Positions 54,942-63,898 of a stretch of DNA of 64,000 bases are shown here, piece by piece (the stretch's first letter is position 1; every line of letters begins with the position of its first letter). The position numbers and the translations under genes are program-made. The notes beneath the pieces are model-generated. The model made no database searches. It was not told the DNA's origin and saw nothing but the letters and a program-made list of their open reading frames with translations. The DNA lies in assembly GCF_019904155.1 (NCBI RefSeq), contig NZ_JAHCMB010000128.1:143188-207187 (forward strand). The letters are read 5' to 3'. This DNA comes from Paenibacillus sinensis. Lineage in GTDB: Bacteria; Bacillota; Bacilli; Paenibacillales; Paenibacillaceae.

Positions 54942-56147
54942 CTACGCTTGATCATGCTTCAGCCGCTCAATCATCTCGAAGCAGGCTCTGCTGTTGTGGT
55001 AAGGGCATTTCCATGCGCCTACCTTAGGCTCCTGGCGCAGCGGCTGGAGTTCTCCGTCAACGCCCCAGAACCACTCGCCGAACTCAGGATCGACAATGTA
55101 TTGGCGGATGAATGACCATGAATTCTCGGCGGCTTCGAGGAAGCTCTTGTCTCCATTTAATTGATAGGCGTTATAGAAACCGACTACAGCTTCTGCCTGC
55201 GGCCACCAGTCTTTGTTGCGGTCAAGAAGCCCGTGCGGGCCTGCTTCATTGAAGATGCCTCCATCGGTGTCGATGCCTTCTGCCAGCACGGCTTGCGCCA
55301 TGGACAGCGCCACGGATTTGACACGAGGCAGCAGGCCTTCGTCGCCGAGTACCTCGGCGGCTTCAAATAGCAGCCAGCTTCCTTCTATATCGTGGCCATA
55401 GGAGATATGATCGGATTTCACGTTCCACTCATCATCGAGGAAGAGCAGGAAATGTTCGTCTTTGCTGTCGATAATATGGTCGAGCATGGTGACAATCAGC
55501 TCGGACAGCTTGACTCGCAGCTCTTCGGATTTCCATACACGGTACAGACCGGTATAGGCTTCCAGAATATGAAGATGCGTATTCATCGATTTCTTCTCGT
55601 TCATATCCTTGGCGCTGAGGGTCAGGTTATCCGTCATTTCCCACTCGCGGGACAGCGCTTCAATATAACCCTTGTTCACGGGATCGTATCCGTATTTCTC
55701 GATAACCCGGAACAGCTCGATTGCATAGTCCAGAGCTTCGGGGACGTTCGCAGCCCGGTGATATTCGGATAAGGCATAGATGACGAAAGCGATACCGTAA
55801 ATTTGCTTCTTGGTCTCGGATGGCTGCCCTTGGGCGTCCACCATCCAGTACATGCCTCCGAATTCCCGGTCGGCAAAATGATCGCGCAGGTAATGGTAAG
55901 CCCGCTCGGCGGTGCTCAAATACTGCGGTTCGCCGTACATGCGGTAAGCGCTGGCGAAAGTCCACAGAATGCGGGCATTCAGAACCAGGCTCTTCGCGGC
56001 GGAAGGTGTGACCTTCATGCTGCTGTCGATTTCACCGACGAAGCCGCCGTATTCCTCATCAAGTGTGTGCTTCATCCAGAATCCGAGAATATTGTTCTTC
56101 AACTCGGATTCGAGCTCGGACAGCCATACATCAGGAGACAGGCTCAT
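54942..56147 (-). CDS. Cellobiose/mannobiose 2-epimerase
   Basis: A 401-residue (alpha/alpha)6-barrel enzyme of the N-acylglucosamine 2-epimerase family. Catalytic histidines are in NTHLHILEAYTGLY, SYGHDIEGSWLLFEA and KCPYHNSRACFEM, as in cellobiose 2-epimerases. It converts the reducing-end residue of beta-1,4-linked disaccharides, here probably mannobiose to mannosyl-glucose, feeding the GH130 enzyme 48 nt downstream. GGAAG lies before ATG 56147. Cytoplasmic. Confidence 0.93.
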   Translation of the reverse strand: MSLSPDVWLSELESELKNNILGFWMKHTLDEEYGGFVGEIDSSMKVTPSAAKSLVLNARILWTFASAYRMYGEPQYLSTAERAYHYLRDHFADREFGGMYWMVDAQGQPSETKKQIYGIAFVIYALSEYHRAANVPEALDYAIELFRVIEKYGYDPVNKGYIEALSREWEMTDNLTLSAKDMNEKKSMNTHLHILEAYTGLYRVWKSEELRVKLSELIVTMLDHIIDSKDEHFLLFLDDEWNVKSDHISYGHDIEGSWLLFEAAEVLGDEGLLPRVKSVALSMAQAVLAEGIDTDGGIFNEAGPHGLLDRNKDWWPQAEAVVGFYNAYQLNGDKSFLEAAENSWSFIRQYIVDPEFGEWFWGVDGELQPLRQEPKVGAWKCPYHNSRACFEMIERLKHDQA

Positions 56148-56166
56148 GGTAATTCTTCGCTTCCTT

Positions 56167-57126
56167 TCAAATTGAAGATTTAACTACTTTGGAGGTGTAG
56201 TAATCTCGGACGATGCTCTCGGATGTCTTGCCATACATGCAGTAGTCGTCATTGCTGCCAGCCTCTTCCTGTTCATACAGGCGGGCCGGCCAATCCCAGA
56301 GCATAAAGCCCTGAACCCAAGGCCGCTCCTCGCATGCAGCGAACATAGCCCGGTAATATCGGGCCTGCTCCAGCTCGTCCGGTTCACCCTGCAAGTTCCA
56401 GTCATTGGGAATGGCAGCGCTGCCTTTTCGGCTTGGACAGCCGGCTTCCATGAAGAAGAACGGTTTGCCGAACGACTTGGCAACTCTTTCAATCCGGTCC
56501 AGCTGCTTCGCCCAGTCATGCTCCGGGTAATACCCGCTGGAAGAGATCAGATCAACGGCATCCCACCAGGTGACATTATCCTCCTGATATTTGTCGCAGT
56601 TGTAGGTGATCGGCCCGGAGTATACCTTGCGGACTTCGGCGATCAGGGATCGCCATTCACTCTCACGCCGGTCAGCCTGAACCGTCTCACAGCCGATACA
56701 CAGCAAATCGCAGCCGGTCTCCTCGGCAATGGCGGCATAATGAAGGATATAGGCCGTGTAGGAGGAGAACCATTCACTCCACTTCGGCTCGCAGGGCACG
56801 TCTTTGTCGAAAAAGTTGATGTGGGCTCGCCAGGTGCCATCAGCGCAGTTGACGATCGGCTTCAGGCACACCTTCAGGTTCAGCGAACGGGCTTTGGCAA
56901 TTGCCCATCTCAGTTCATCGTCCGTAATCGTCGGTTCGTCGCGAAAGGGAATGACTGTAGATTGGGGCTTGGCCTGAAGCGCCGCGAAAGCGATTGCCGT
57001 CCAGTTGGCGCCGGTTAGGGCCGCCATCAGCTCCATCGACCTTTCCGCACGAGAAGTCGCCCAGGTTCCACGCCTGCCCATGGCGCCCCAGGTGACTCCG
57101 GCAAAATACTCTTGGTTGATTCTCAT
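56167..57126 (-). CDS. GH113-type beta-1,4-mannanase
   Basis: A 319-residue TIM-barrel glycosidase resembling the GH113 mannanase of Alicyclobacillus. CIGCETVQADRRESEWRSLI carries the acid/base Glu and FFFMEAGCPSR the nucleophile Glu. No signal peptide, so it acts on imported manno-oligosaccharides. ATG 57126 is preferred over GTG 57129 because GAGG is 7 nt upstream. First gene of the minus-strand trio (20-nt gap to the epimerase). Confidence 0.88.
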   Translation of the reverse strand: MRINQEYFAGVTWGAMGRRGTWATSRAERSMELMAALTGANWTAIAFAALQAKPQSTVIPFRDEPTITDDELRWAIAKARSLNLKVCLKPIVNCADGTWRAHINFFDKDVPCEPKWSEWFSSYTAYILHYAAIAEETGCDLLCIGCETVQADRRESEWRSLIAEVRKVYSGPITYNCDKYQEDNVTWWDAVDLISSSGYYPEHDWAKQLDRIERVAKSFGKPFFFMEAGCPSRKGSAAIPNDWNLQGEPDELEQARYYRAMFAACEERPWVQGFMLWDWPARLYEQEEAGSNDDYCMYGKTSESIVRDYYTSKVVKSSI

Positions 57127-57430
57127 CACAAAACCTCGCTTTTCTCGTGGTTGTAGAAAATGCAGTTCGTGAATTACGATAGGTTTTTGTTATATTGTTA
57201 TTATTATTATGTTAGTATATGATAACAATACACCTTGATTATAACTTTTTCCGTTCATATTACAAGAACCAATTTGTGAATTACGGGATATTTTTATACG
57301 CAAATACATTAGTGGGTAAAGGGAAGACTATAAAATACAACGACAGCCTGTTTTTGAGATATCGAATCCAGATATAATTATTGATAGCGCAATCATTTTT
57401 CGGAGATGCGAGAGAACGGAGGGATTACCT
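57127..57430. promoter_or_regulatory. Divergent control region between mannanase and response regulator
   Basis: An AT-rich 300-bp spacer with the 10-mer GTGAATTACG twice in the same orientation (57169-57178 and 57276-57285), and a 9-bp inverted repeat TATTGTTAT/ATAACAATA (57193-57201, 57222-57230). These are candidate sites for the LacI or AraC-type regulator acting on both divergent units. No single promoter can be assigned with confidence. Confidence 0.5.
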
Positions 57431-58228
57431 GTGATCAATATTATGATAGCTGACGACGAAGAGGTTATCCGCAGAGGACTCGAGAAGATCACCTCAAGAA
57501 TGGATATGGAAGTTAAAGTAATCGGTTCATACGGGAACGGAGAGGAAGCCTGGGAACATCTTGTCGGAATGGCGTCCAAGGACGTCGATCTGCTTATTAC
57601 GGATATCAAAATGCCAATGATGGACGGGCTGAGATTAATTGAAAAGGTACGGGAGCATAATAGAAACATTAATATCGCGGTTCTGAGCGGCTTCAGTGAG
57701 TTCGAATACGCCCGTCGGGCGATCAAGCACGGTGTGCTCGATTATTTGCTCAAGCCGATCGACAAGGCCCAGCTCTTTGAGCTGTTGAAGAGGGTTGAAG
57801 CAGACAAACGGAAGAGAGAGGCCCGTGAAGACGAAGAGGCGTCCGATCAACAGCCCCAGAGCGAGGGCGGGGAGCACTATGTGATTGAACAGGCCAAGAG
57901 CTTCCTGGAACGAGAGTACATGCATAACTTCGAATTGGAACGCCTGGCCGAGACGGTCGGGATGAACGCAAGCTATCTCAGCAGGCTCTTCAAATATAAG
58001 ACAGGACAGACGATCACCGATTATTTAATCAGTATCCGGATCGGCAGAGCCAAGCTCTTGCTAAGAGAGCATCCGGACCTGAAGAACTACGAGATTGCCG
58101 AGAAAGTCGGCTACAACGACCCTGTGTACTTTAACAAGTTGTTCAAAAAAATGTGCGGCGTCACCCCCAAGGATTATAAATCGGGGCTTCGCGCGACCGG
58201 AGGCACAGAGGGGAAAACCTCCAAGTAA
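57431..58228 (+). CDS. YesN-type response regulator (REC-AraC)
   Basis: A 265-residue protein. The receiver (1-125) has the acidic pair in ADDEEVIRRG, the phospho-acceptor Asp in LLITDIKMPMMDG, and Lys in LDYLLKPID. The AraC DNA-binding part (about 155-255) reads NFELERLAETVGMNASYLSRLFKYKTGQTITDYL and EIAEKVGYNDPVYFNKLFKKMCGVTPKDYK. It is probably driven by the YesM-like kinase at 49125 and should activate the transport operon that follows. GGAGGG lies 8 nt before the GTG start. No kinase gene is directly adjacent. Confidence 0.93.
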   Translation: MINIMIADDEEVIRRGLEKITSRMDMEVKVIGSYGNGEEAWEHLVGMASKDVDLLITDIKMPMMDGLRLIEKVREHNRNINIAVLSGFSEFEYARRAIKHGVLDYLLKPIDKAQLFELLKRVEADKRKREAREDEEASDQQPQSEGGEHYVIEQAKSFLEREYMHNFELERLAETVGMNASYLSRLFKYKTGQTITDYLISIRIGRAKLLLREHPDLKNYEIAEKVGYNDPVYFNKLFKKMCGVTPKDYKSGLRATGGTEGKTSK

Positions 58229-58364
58229 AACAAAGTTTTCATTTCCGAAATAAATCGGATAGTTTCGACATTCATTGGTTATGTTATTGCTGTAGCGCGA
58301 AAAAGTGAAAAACAAATATAACAAATACAAGACCAGAAAAATCAACTCAAACCATCGTTTTAGC

Positions 58365-58382
58365 TGTGAAAAGGCTTTAACA
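58365..58382. promoter_or_regulatory. Palindromic site upstream of the transport operon
   Basis: TGTGAAA-AGGC-TTTAACA is an inverted repeat with one mismatch, some 80 bp upstream of the SBP -35 box. It resembles LacI-family operators in symmetry but departs from the catabolite (cre) consensus at the centre. Confidence 0.4.
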
Positions 58383-58460
58383 TTAGACCTGTAAACGGAT
58401 TCAGGTGATAATTTTCGCTATTTCAACATTTTTTTATGGAAAAATTAGCGAAGAAGTTAT

Positions 58461-58489
58461 TGCATTCTATCCGTTTTGTTAGTATGATT
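58461..58489 (+). promoter_or_regulatory. Promoter of the mannan transport operon
   Basis: TTGCAT (58461-58466), 17-bp spacer, TATGAT (58484-58489); the GTG start is 28 nt beyond. Confidence 0.65.
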
Positions 58490-58516
58490 AAAATCGATTT
58501 GAGGGGGACATTGATT

Positions 58517-59869
58517 GTGAACAAGAAGTGGGTCACAGGTTTCATGGGACTGACGCTGATGGCCGGCCTGTTTAGCGGCTGCTCATCGAACAACAACAAC
58601 ACGGAGAGCGAAGCATCCAGCGCACCAGCGGCGAGTGCGTCCGCATCCGGGACGACAAGCCCGAGTGACATCAAAGGCAACATCACGGTCATTACGCAAA
58701 GAACGGATATTGTTGATACCGTATTCAAGGATTATGCGGCTAAATTCAACGAAAAATATCCCAATGTAAAAGTCAGCTTCGAAGCGCTGGCCAACTACGA
58801 GGATCAAATCAAGATCCGTATGAATACGAGCGATTATGGCGACGTACTGCTGGTCCCAACCAGCGTTCCAATTGCCCAGCTTCCGGATTTCTTCGAGCCG
58901 ATGGGCGACTTGAGCGAAATGTCCAAACAGTATTCCGGTCTGGAAGAACGTGCAGTTAAGGGTAAGGCATACGGTATTCCGGTTACAGTTAACTTCAACG
59001 GTATTATTTACAATAAGAAGGTGTTCGCCGATGCGGGTATTACGACCGTTCCGAAGACCATTGACGAATTTATGAAGGCACTTCAAGCAATCAAGGACAA
59101 GACGAAAGCGATTCCTCTTTATACGAACTATGCCGCAGGCTGGACGCTCAACCAATGGGAGTCCGATCTCACTACAGTAGCCGGCGATCCTGATTATGTG
59201 AACATTACCCAGGTCGCTTCGGACAACAACTTTGTTAAAGATCAACCTCACTACGATCTGTACAAAGTTCTGTACGACGCTGCGAAGAACGGTCTGATCG
59301 AAGAGGACCCTACAACAACCGACTGGGAATCCTCCAAAGCAGATCTTGCAAATGGCAAGATCGCAACAATGCCATTGGGATCCTGGGCTATCGGCCAGAT
59401 CAAGGGAGTGGCTTCCAACCCTGATGATGTAGGCTTTATGCCGTTCCCGACCAACGCATCCAAGATTATCGTTCCGCTGTCCGATGACTACCTTGTCGGT
59501 GTCAGCATTCACAGCAAGAACAAGGAAGCAGCCCGTGCATGGGTAGACTGGTTCATCAACGAATCCGGCTATCCGACAACTGAAGGCGGCGGCATGAGCC
59601 CGGTTATCGGCGCTGAGCTTCCGGAAATTCTGAAGCAGTACCAAGGTACTGACGTAACATTCAAGCCCCTTACTCCTGCCAAAGAAGGCGAAGAAGGATG
59701 GGTTGACGCCATCGACAAGCAGGCTGAGATTGGTCTCTGGCAGCCTGACTTCAAGAAGCGGATTATCGAAGCAGCTATCGGAAACCGTAAGGAATCCTAT
59801 GACGATATTATGAAGGATCTGAACGACAAGTGGACTAAAGCCCGTGCGACGGTAACTTCGTCCAAATAA
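58517..59869 (+). CDS. ABC transporter solute-binding lipoprotein
   Basis: A 450-residue sugar-binding lipoprotein. The signal peptide ends with lipobox LFSGC, followed by a Ser/Asn/Ala-rich linker and a family 1 SBP fold (GNITVITQRTDIVDTVFKDYAAKF). GTG 58517 is chosen: GAGGGGG lies about 10 nt upstream and the product begins with a proper signal peptide. It should capture manno-oligosaccharides for the two permeases downstream; a paralogue serves beside the sensor kinase. Confidence 0.93.
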   Translation: MNKKWVTGFMGLTLMAGLFSGCSSNNNNTESEASSAPAASASASGTTSPSDIKGNITVITQRTDIVDTVFKDYAAKFNEKYPNVKVSFEALANYEDQIKIRMNTSDYGDVLLVPTSVPIAQLPDFFEPMGDLSEMSKQYSGLEERAVKGKAYGIPVTVNFNGIIYNKKVFADAGITTVPKTIDEFMKALQAIKDKTKAIPLYTNYAAGWTLNQWESDLTTVAGDPDYVNITQVASDNNFVKDQPHYDLYKVLYDAAKNGLIEEDPTTTDWESSKADLANGKIATMPLGSWAIGQIKGVASNPDDVGFMPFPTNASKIIVPLSDDYLVGVSIHSKNKEAARAWVDWFINESGYPTTEGGGMSPVIGAELPEILKQYQGTDVTFKPLTPAKEGEEGWVDAIDKQAEIGLWQPDFKKRIIEAAIGNRKESYDDIMKDLNDKWTKARATVTSSK

Positions 59870-59875
59870 TATAAG

Positions 59876-59910
59876 AAGCGGGGGAGCACCTTGGCTTCCC
59901 CGCTTATTCT
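59876..59910 (+). terminator. Hairpin between SBP and permease genes
   Basis: AAGCGGGG (59876-59883) pairs with CCCCGCTT (59898-59905), extended inside by AGC/GCT. The U-run is poor (ATTCTCTT), so it likely attenuates, giving more binding protein than permease. Confidence 0.7.
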
Positions 59911-59951
59911 CTTCAAGCAAACTTGATGGAACACGAAACAGGAGGTGCAAA

Positions 59952-60887
59952 ATGGTCGGTTCATCCAAACTGGGGTACAACAATCAGGGACAGAAAGCGC
60001 GCACTAGATTTGGCTTATCCAGCTTGAGTTACAGAACACAGCGGATCGTCATTATCTTCGCCTTCTCTCTGGTACCGGTACTTCTGCTTCTGACCTTTTC
60101 CTATTTGCCGGTAATTAACATGTTTAAATATAGCTTCACGAGCTGGGACGGTTTCAGCAAGCATATGACATATGTCGGTTTCGACAACTACAAGACGATA
60201 TTTACGAATCCCGACTATTTTTCCGTATTTAAAGTCAGCTTGTATTATTTCTTCGCTACCTTTGTGCAAATGGCGCTTGCGCTGTACTTTTCAACCATTC
60301 TCAGCTTCAACGTCTTCGGCAAGAATGCCTTCAAGGGTATTTTGTTCTTTCCGACGCTTCTGAATGGCGTAGCCATCGGGTTCATCTTTCTGTTCTTCTT
60401 CAAACCGGACGGAACGCTGGACACGCTTCTTCAATTTCTGGGACTTAGCTCCCTTCAGCAAAAATGGCTTCTGAATCCCAATATCATCAACATATCGCTT
60501 GCTGGCGCATCCGTATGGAGATATATGGGGATGAACTTTATTATTTTCTTAGGTTCCATTTCGTCTATTCCAAAGGATGTTTATGAAGCGGCGGATATTG
60601 ATGGTGCCAACCGCTGGCATCAGTTCATGCATATCATTCTGCCGAGCATCAAGCGCATCCTGCAGCTTAACCTGATCCTTGCGGTCAGCGGAGCGATCGG
60701 CGTATTCGATATTCCTTATATCATGACAGGCGGTTCCAACGGAAGCGGCACCTTCGTTATCCAGACCGTCGACGTAGCCTTTAAATACAGCAAAGTCGGA
60801 CTTGCCTCGGCGATGTCTGTTGTCCTGCTGTTGATCGTTATTCTGGTTACCTTGCTGCAGCGCGTACTCGTCAAGGAGGGTGATTAA
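59952..60887 (+). CDS. ABC sugar permease (UgpA/LplB-like)
   Basis: A 311-residue inner-membrane subunit with six predicted helices. The EAA loop reads YEAADIDGANRWHQFMHIILPSI, where it docks the ATPase. CAGGAGGTG lies 5 nt before ATG. It forms the channel with the next gene (3-nt gap). No ATPase gene is in the locus, so a shared MsmX-type ATPase is likely. Confidence 0.94.
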   Translation: MVGSSKLGYNNQGQKARTRFGLSSLSYRTQRIVIIFAFSLVPVLLLLTFSYLPVINMFKYSFTSWDGFSKHMTYVGFDNYKTIFTNPDYFSVFKVSLYYFFATFVQMALALYFSTILSFNVFGKNAFKGILFFPTLLNGVAIGFIFLFFFKPDGTLDTLLQFLGLSSLQQKWLLNPNIINISLAGASVWRYMGMNFIIFLGSISSIPKDVYEAADIDGANRWHQFMHIILPSIKRILQLNLILAVSGAIGVFDIPYIMTGGSNGSGTFVIQTVDVAFKYSKVGLASAMSVVLLLIVILVTLLQRVLVKEGD

Positions 60888-60890
60888 GGC

Positions 60891-61724
60891 ATGCATTCAT
60901 TAAGATACCGTACCGCCAGCGTGTTCAAATACGCAACACTGCTCCTGGGCGCATTAGTAGCATTGATTCCGATTGTCGTCGTATTCTTCGCTTCACTGAA
61001 GACAGGGGCGGAATATGCATCCTCAAGTCCGCTTTCACCGCCTACCGATTGGCTGAATTTCTCCAACTATGTCAAGGCGTTCGTAGACGGCAAAATGCTT
61101 CTCGGCTTCTTGAACACCGTGATTATTGTGGTCATTTCCGTTGCCGGCGCAACGCTTACCGGCTCTATGATGGCCTACATTCTGGCCCGCTTCAAATTTA
61201 AAGGAAGCAAGCTGCTGATCGGTTTGTTTCTGCTTGCTACGCTGATTCCCGGCGTAACGACCCAGGTTGCAACGTTCCAGATTATCAACTCGCTGGGACT
61301 GTTTAATACACGTCTGGCTCCTATTATTCTTTATTTGGGAACAGATATTATCGCTGTGTACATTTTCATGCAGTTCCTTGATTCCATATCGGAATCCCTG
61401 GACGAATCCGCCATGCTGGACGGCGCTTCGTACTGGACGATTTACTGGCGGATTATTCTGCCGCTGCTGAAGCCGGCGATTGCAACAGTTGTCATCGTTA
61501 AGGGCGTAAATATTTACAACGATTTCTATGTTCCGTTCCTGTACATGCCCAAGAGCAGCCTGCAGGTTATGTCAACTGCGCTGTTCAAGTTCAAGGGACC
61601 TTACGGTTCTCAGTGGGAAGTCATTTGTGCGGGGATTATGATTGCAATCATTCCTACACTCGTTGTCTTTATTTCGCTTCAGAAGTACATTTATAACGGT
61701 TTTGCGCAAGGCTCTGTAAAATAG
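60891..61724 (+). CDS. ABC sugar permease (UgpE/YtcP-like)
   Basis: A 277-residue six-helix permease. EAA loop: LDESAMLDGASYWTIYWRIILPLLKPA. It closes the transporter heterodimer; GGAGGG in the end of the previous gene serves as ribosome site. Confidence 0.94.
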   Translation: MHSLRYRTASVFKYATLLLGALVALIPIVVVFFASLKTGAEYASSSPLSPPTDWLNFSNYVKAFVDGKMLLGFLNTVIIVVISVAGATLTGSMMAYILARFKFKGSKLLIGLFLLATLIPGVTTQVATFQIINSLGLFNTRLAPIILYLGTDIIAVYIFMQFLDSISESLDESAMLDGASYWTIYWRIILPLLKPAIATVVIVKGVNIYNDFYVPFLYMPKSSLQVMSTALFKFKGPYGSQWEVICAGIMIAIIPTLVVFISLQKYIYNGFAQGSVK

Positions 61725-61761
61725 ATTATAAAAATAGGAATAGGTTGGAGGAATACTTACA

Positions 61762-62784
61762 ATGAGAGAAGTCAAGATTATTGGCGAGAGCATCCCGAAC
61801 ATGCCTTGGCAGGCAAGACCTGAAGGGCACACTAAGCCGCTTTGGCGTCATAGCGACAATCCGGTTATCAAGAGAAACCCGGCCAAAGACGTAGCTCGTA
61901 TTTTTAACAGCGCAGTAATTGCTTATGAAGGCAAATTTATCGGCGCATTCCGCACCGAAACCGACACCACCCGCCCGCACCTGCGTATGGGATACAGCGA
62001 GGACGGACTGGACTGGAAGATTGACGACGAACCAATCGTGTTCATTGACGAAGAAGGCAAGCCTTACCAGCCGAGATATGCATATGATCCGCGTCTGGTC
62101 AAGGTTGAAGATACATTCTATATCATCTGGTGTACCGATTTCTACGGCGCAGCAATCGGCGTAGCCAAAACGCAGGACTTCAAGACCTTTACGATTCTGG
62201 AAAACCCGTTCCTGCCGTTCAACCGTAATGGCGTGCTGTTCCCGAAAAAGATCAACGGCAATTTCGTAATGCTGTCCCGTCCAAGCGACAGCGGCCACAC
62301 TCCTTTTGGCGACGTGTTCCTGAGTGAAAGCCCTGACTTCGTATACTGGGGCAAACACCGTCATGTCATGACCAAAGGCGGAGAAGGCTGGTGGCAGAAC
62401 GTCAAGATCGGCGGCGGCCCTGCTCCAATCGAAACAAGCGAAGGCTGGCTGATGTTCTACCATGGTGTAACCGGAACTTGTAACGGTCTTGTATACAGCA
62501 TGGGCGGCGTAATCCTGGACCGCGACGAGCCGTCCAAGGTGAAGTACCGTTCCCGCAACTTTGTACTGACTCCGGAGGAGTGGTACGAAGAGCGCGGCTT
62601 CGTTTCGAACGTCGTATTCCCTTGCGCGACGCTGAATGATGCCGAAACGGGCCGCATCGCCATTTACTACGGTGCAGCCGATACTTATGTAGGTGTTGCT
62701 TACACAACTGTACAGGATATCGTCAACTATATCATCGACACTCATGAAGAAGTAGGCGACGATGCCACAATCGGCCGTATCTAA
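61762..62784 (+). CDS. GH130 beta-1,4-manno-oligosaccharide phosphorylase
   Basis: A 340-residue GH130 propeller of the shorter subfamily-2 type. Blocks: NSAVIAYEGKFIGAFRTE, RYAYDPRLVKVEDTFYIIW (with the Asp proposed as proton donor), NVKIGGGPAPIETSEGWLMFYHGV. Expected to split beta-1,4-manno-oligosaccharides with phosphate to mannose-1-phosphate and a shorter chain. No signal peptide. GGAGG lies 12 nt before ATG. It complements the subfamily-1 enzyme on the other strand. Confidence 0.9.
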   Translation: MREVKIIGESIPNMPWQARPEGHTKPLWRHSDNPVIKRNPAKDVARIFNSAVIAYEGKFIGAFRTETDTTRPHLRMGYSEDGLDWKIDDEPIVFIDEEGKPYQPRYAYDPRLVKVEDTFYIIWCTDFYGAAIGVAKTQDFKTFTILENPFLPFNRNGVLFPKKINGNFVMLSRPSDSGHTPFGDVFLSESPDFVYWGKHRHVMTKGGEGWWQNVKIGGGPAPIETSEGWLMFYHGVTGTCNGLVYSMGGVILDRDEPSKVKYRSRNFVLTPEEWYEERGFVSNVVFPCATLNDAETGRIAIYYGAADTYVGVAYTTVQDIVNYIIDTHEEVGDDATIGRI

Positions 62785-62806
62785 GCAATCTCATATGCAC
62801 AAGAAC

Positions 62807-62834
62807 AAGGGCGGCCCATATTTGGGCCGCCCTT
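62807..62834 (+). terminator. Perfect 12-bp hairpin between GH130 and esterase
   Basis: AAGGGCGGCCCA (62807-62818) pairs with TGGGCCGCCCTT (62823-62834), loop TATT. The U-run is short, and the esterase ribosome site follows at once, so partial termination is expected. Confidence 0.75.
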
Positions 62835-62852
62835 TAATAAGGAGATAGAGCT

Positions 62853-63812
62853 ATGGGCAGCGACATGCCGCTTGAGCAACTAAAGACATATACAGGAAGC
62901 AGCCCGAGACCGGAAGGCTTCGACATCTATTGGGAGCGGGCGCTTCAGGAACTGGACGAGGCTTCACTCAATTACGAATTGATTCCAGCGGACTTCACGA
63001 GCCCGCTGGCAGAATGCTATCATCTGTATTTTACCGGTGTAGGCGGCGCTCGCATCCACTGTAAATACGTGAGACCTAAGAACCGGAATGGACAAGGGCC
63101 GGGGATGGCGATGTTTCACGGTTACACCGGCGACAGTGGGGACTGGAGCGACAAGGTGGGCTACGCCGCCCATGGAATCAGCGTAATCGCGCTGGATTGC
63201 CGGGGGCAGGGCGGCTTGTCCGAGGATAATTTGCAGGTGCTGGGCACCACCGTCCGGGGACATATCATTCGCGGTGTAGATGACCCCAACCCGGACAAGC
63301 TCTATTACCGCAATATGTTCCTGGACACGGCGCAGTCTGCACGGATTCTGATGTCCATGGAGGAAGTGGACGAGACCCGTGTCGGCGTGTACGGATGTTC
63401 ACAGGGAGGAGCGCTGGCAACGGTGTGCGCAGCGCTTGAGCCGCGCATTTCTCTGGCCGTTATCGTCTACCCGTTTCTGGCAGACTACAAGCGGGCCTAC
63501 GAGCTGAATGTGACCTCCTCCGCCTATGAGGAACTGTATTATTACTTCCGGAACATTGATTTCAATCATCAGCGGGAGGAAGCGTTCTTTGAGCGTCTGG
63601 GACTGATCGATATCCAGAATCTTGCCGACCGGATCAAAGCCAAAGTGATCTTCGTCTCGGGACTGACAGACACCATCTGCCCGCCTTCGACCCAGTTTGC
63701 TGTTTACAACAAGATCGTTTCGGAGAAGGAACTGCTGGTCTATCCGGAGTATGGACATGAATATTTGCCTCGGCTGGGTGACCGCGTACTGCGGGAGTTT
63801 CTGGAATTATAG
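62853..63812 (+). CDS. CE7-family acetyl esterase (AXE1)
   Basis: A 319-residue alpha/beta hydrolase of the acetyl-xylan esterase/cephalosporin-C deacetylase type. RGQGG is the family RGQ motif, the nucleophile Ser is in GCSQGGAL, the Asp in SGLTDTICPP, and the His in GHEYLP. No signal peptide: it should remove acetyl groups from imported manno-oligosaccharides before phosphorolysis. AAGGAGAT lies 8 nt before ATG. Confidence 0.92.
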   Translation: MGSDMPLEQLKTYTGSSPRPEGFDIYWERALQELDEASLNYELIPADFTSPLAECYHLYFTGVGGARIHCKYVRPKNRNGQGPGMAMFHGYTGDSGDWSDKVGYAAHGISVIALDCRGQGGLSEDNLQVLGTTVRGHIIRGVDDPNPDKLYYRNMFLDTAQSARILMSMEEVDETRVGVYGCSQGGALATVCAALEPRISLAVIVYPFLADYKRAYELNVTSSAYEELYYYFRNIDFNHQREEAFFERLGLIDIQNLADRIKAKVIFVSGLTDTICPPSTQFAVYNKIVSEKELLVYPEYGHEYLPRLGDRVLREFLEL

Positions 63813-63851
63813 AAGATAAGCGCCAAGAGCCGTATCGCACATTCAAAATAA

Positions 63852-63898
63852 GAACGCCCCGGGCAGCAGATGATTCTGTACTCGGGGGCGTTCTTTTT
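63852..63898 (+). terminator. Terminator of the mannan transport operon
   Basis: GAACGCCCC (63852-63860) pairs with GGGGCGTTC (63885-63893), followed by five T residues. The remaining 100 bases show no gene. Confidence 0.9.

Noticed and set aside
53847..55115. 422-codon plus-strand frame
   Set aside because: Antisense to the GH130 and epimerase genes, which have full motifs and ribosome sites.
58365..58382. CcpA cre site
   Set aside because: Symmetry is similar but the central CG and spacing do not fit the 14-bp cre consensus.
58583..59983. 466-codon minus-strand frame
   Set aside because: Antisense to the clear SBP lipoprotein gene; Cys/Arg/Val-rich nonsense product.
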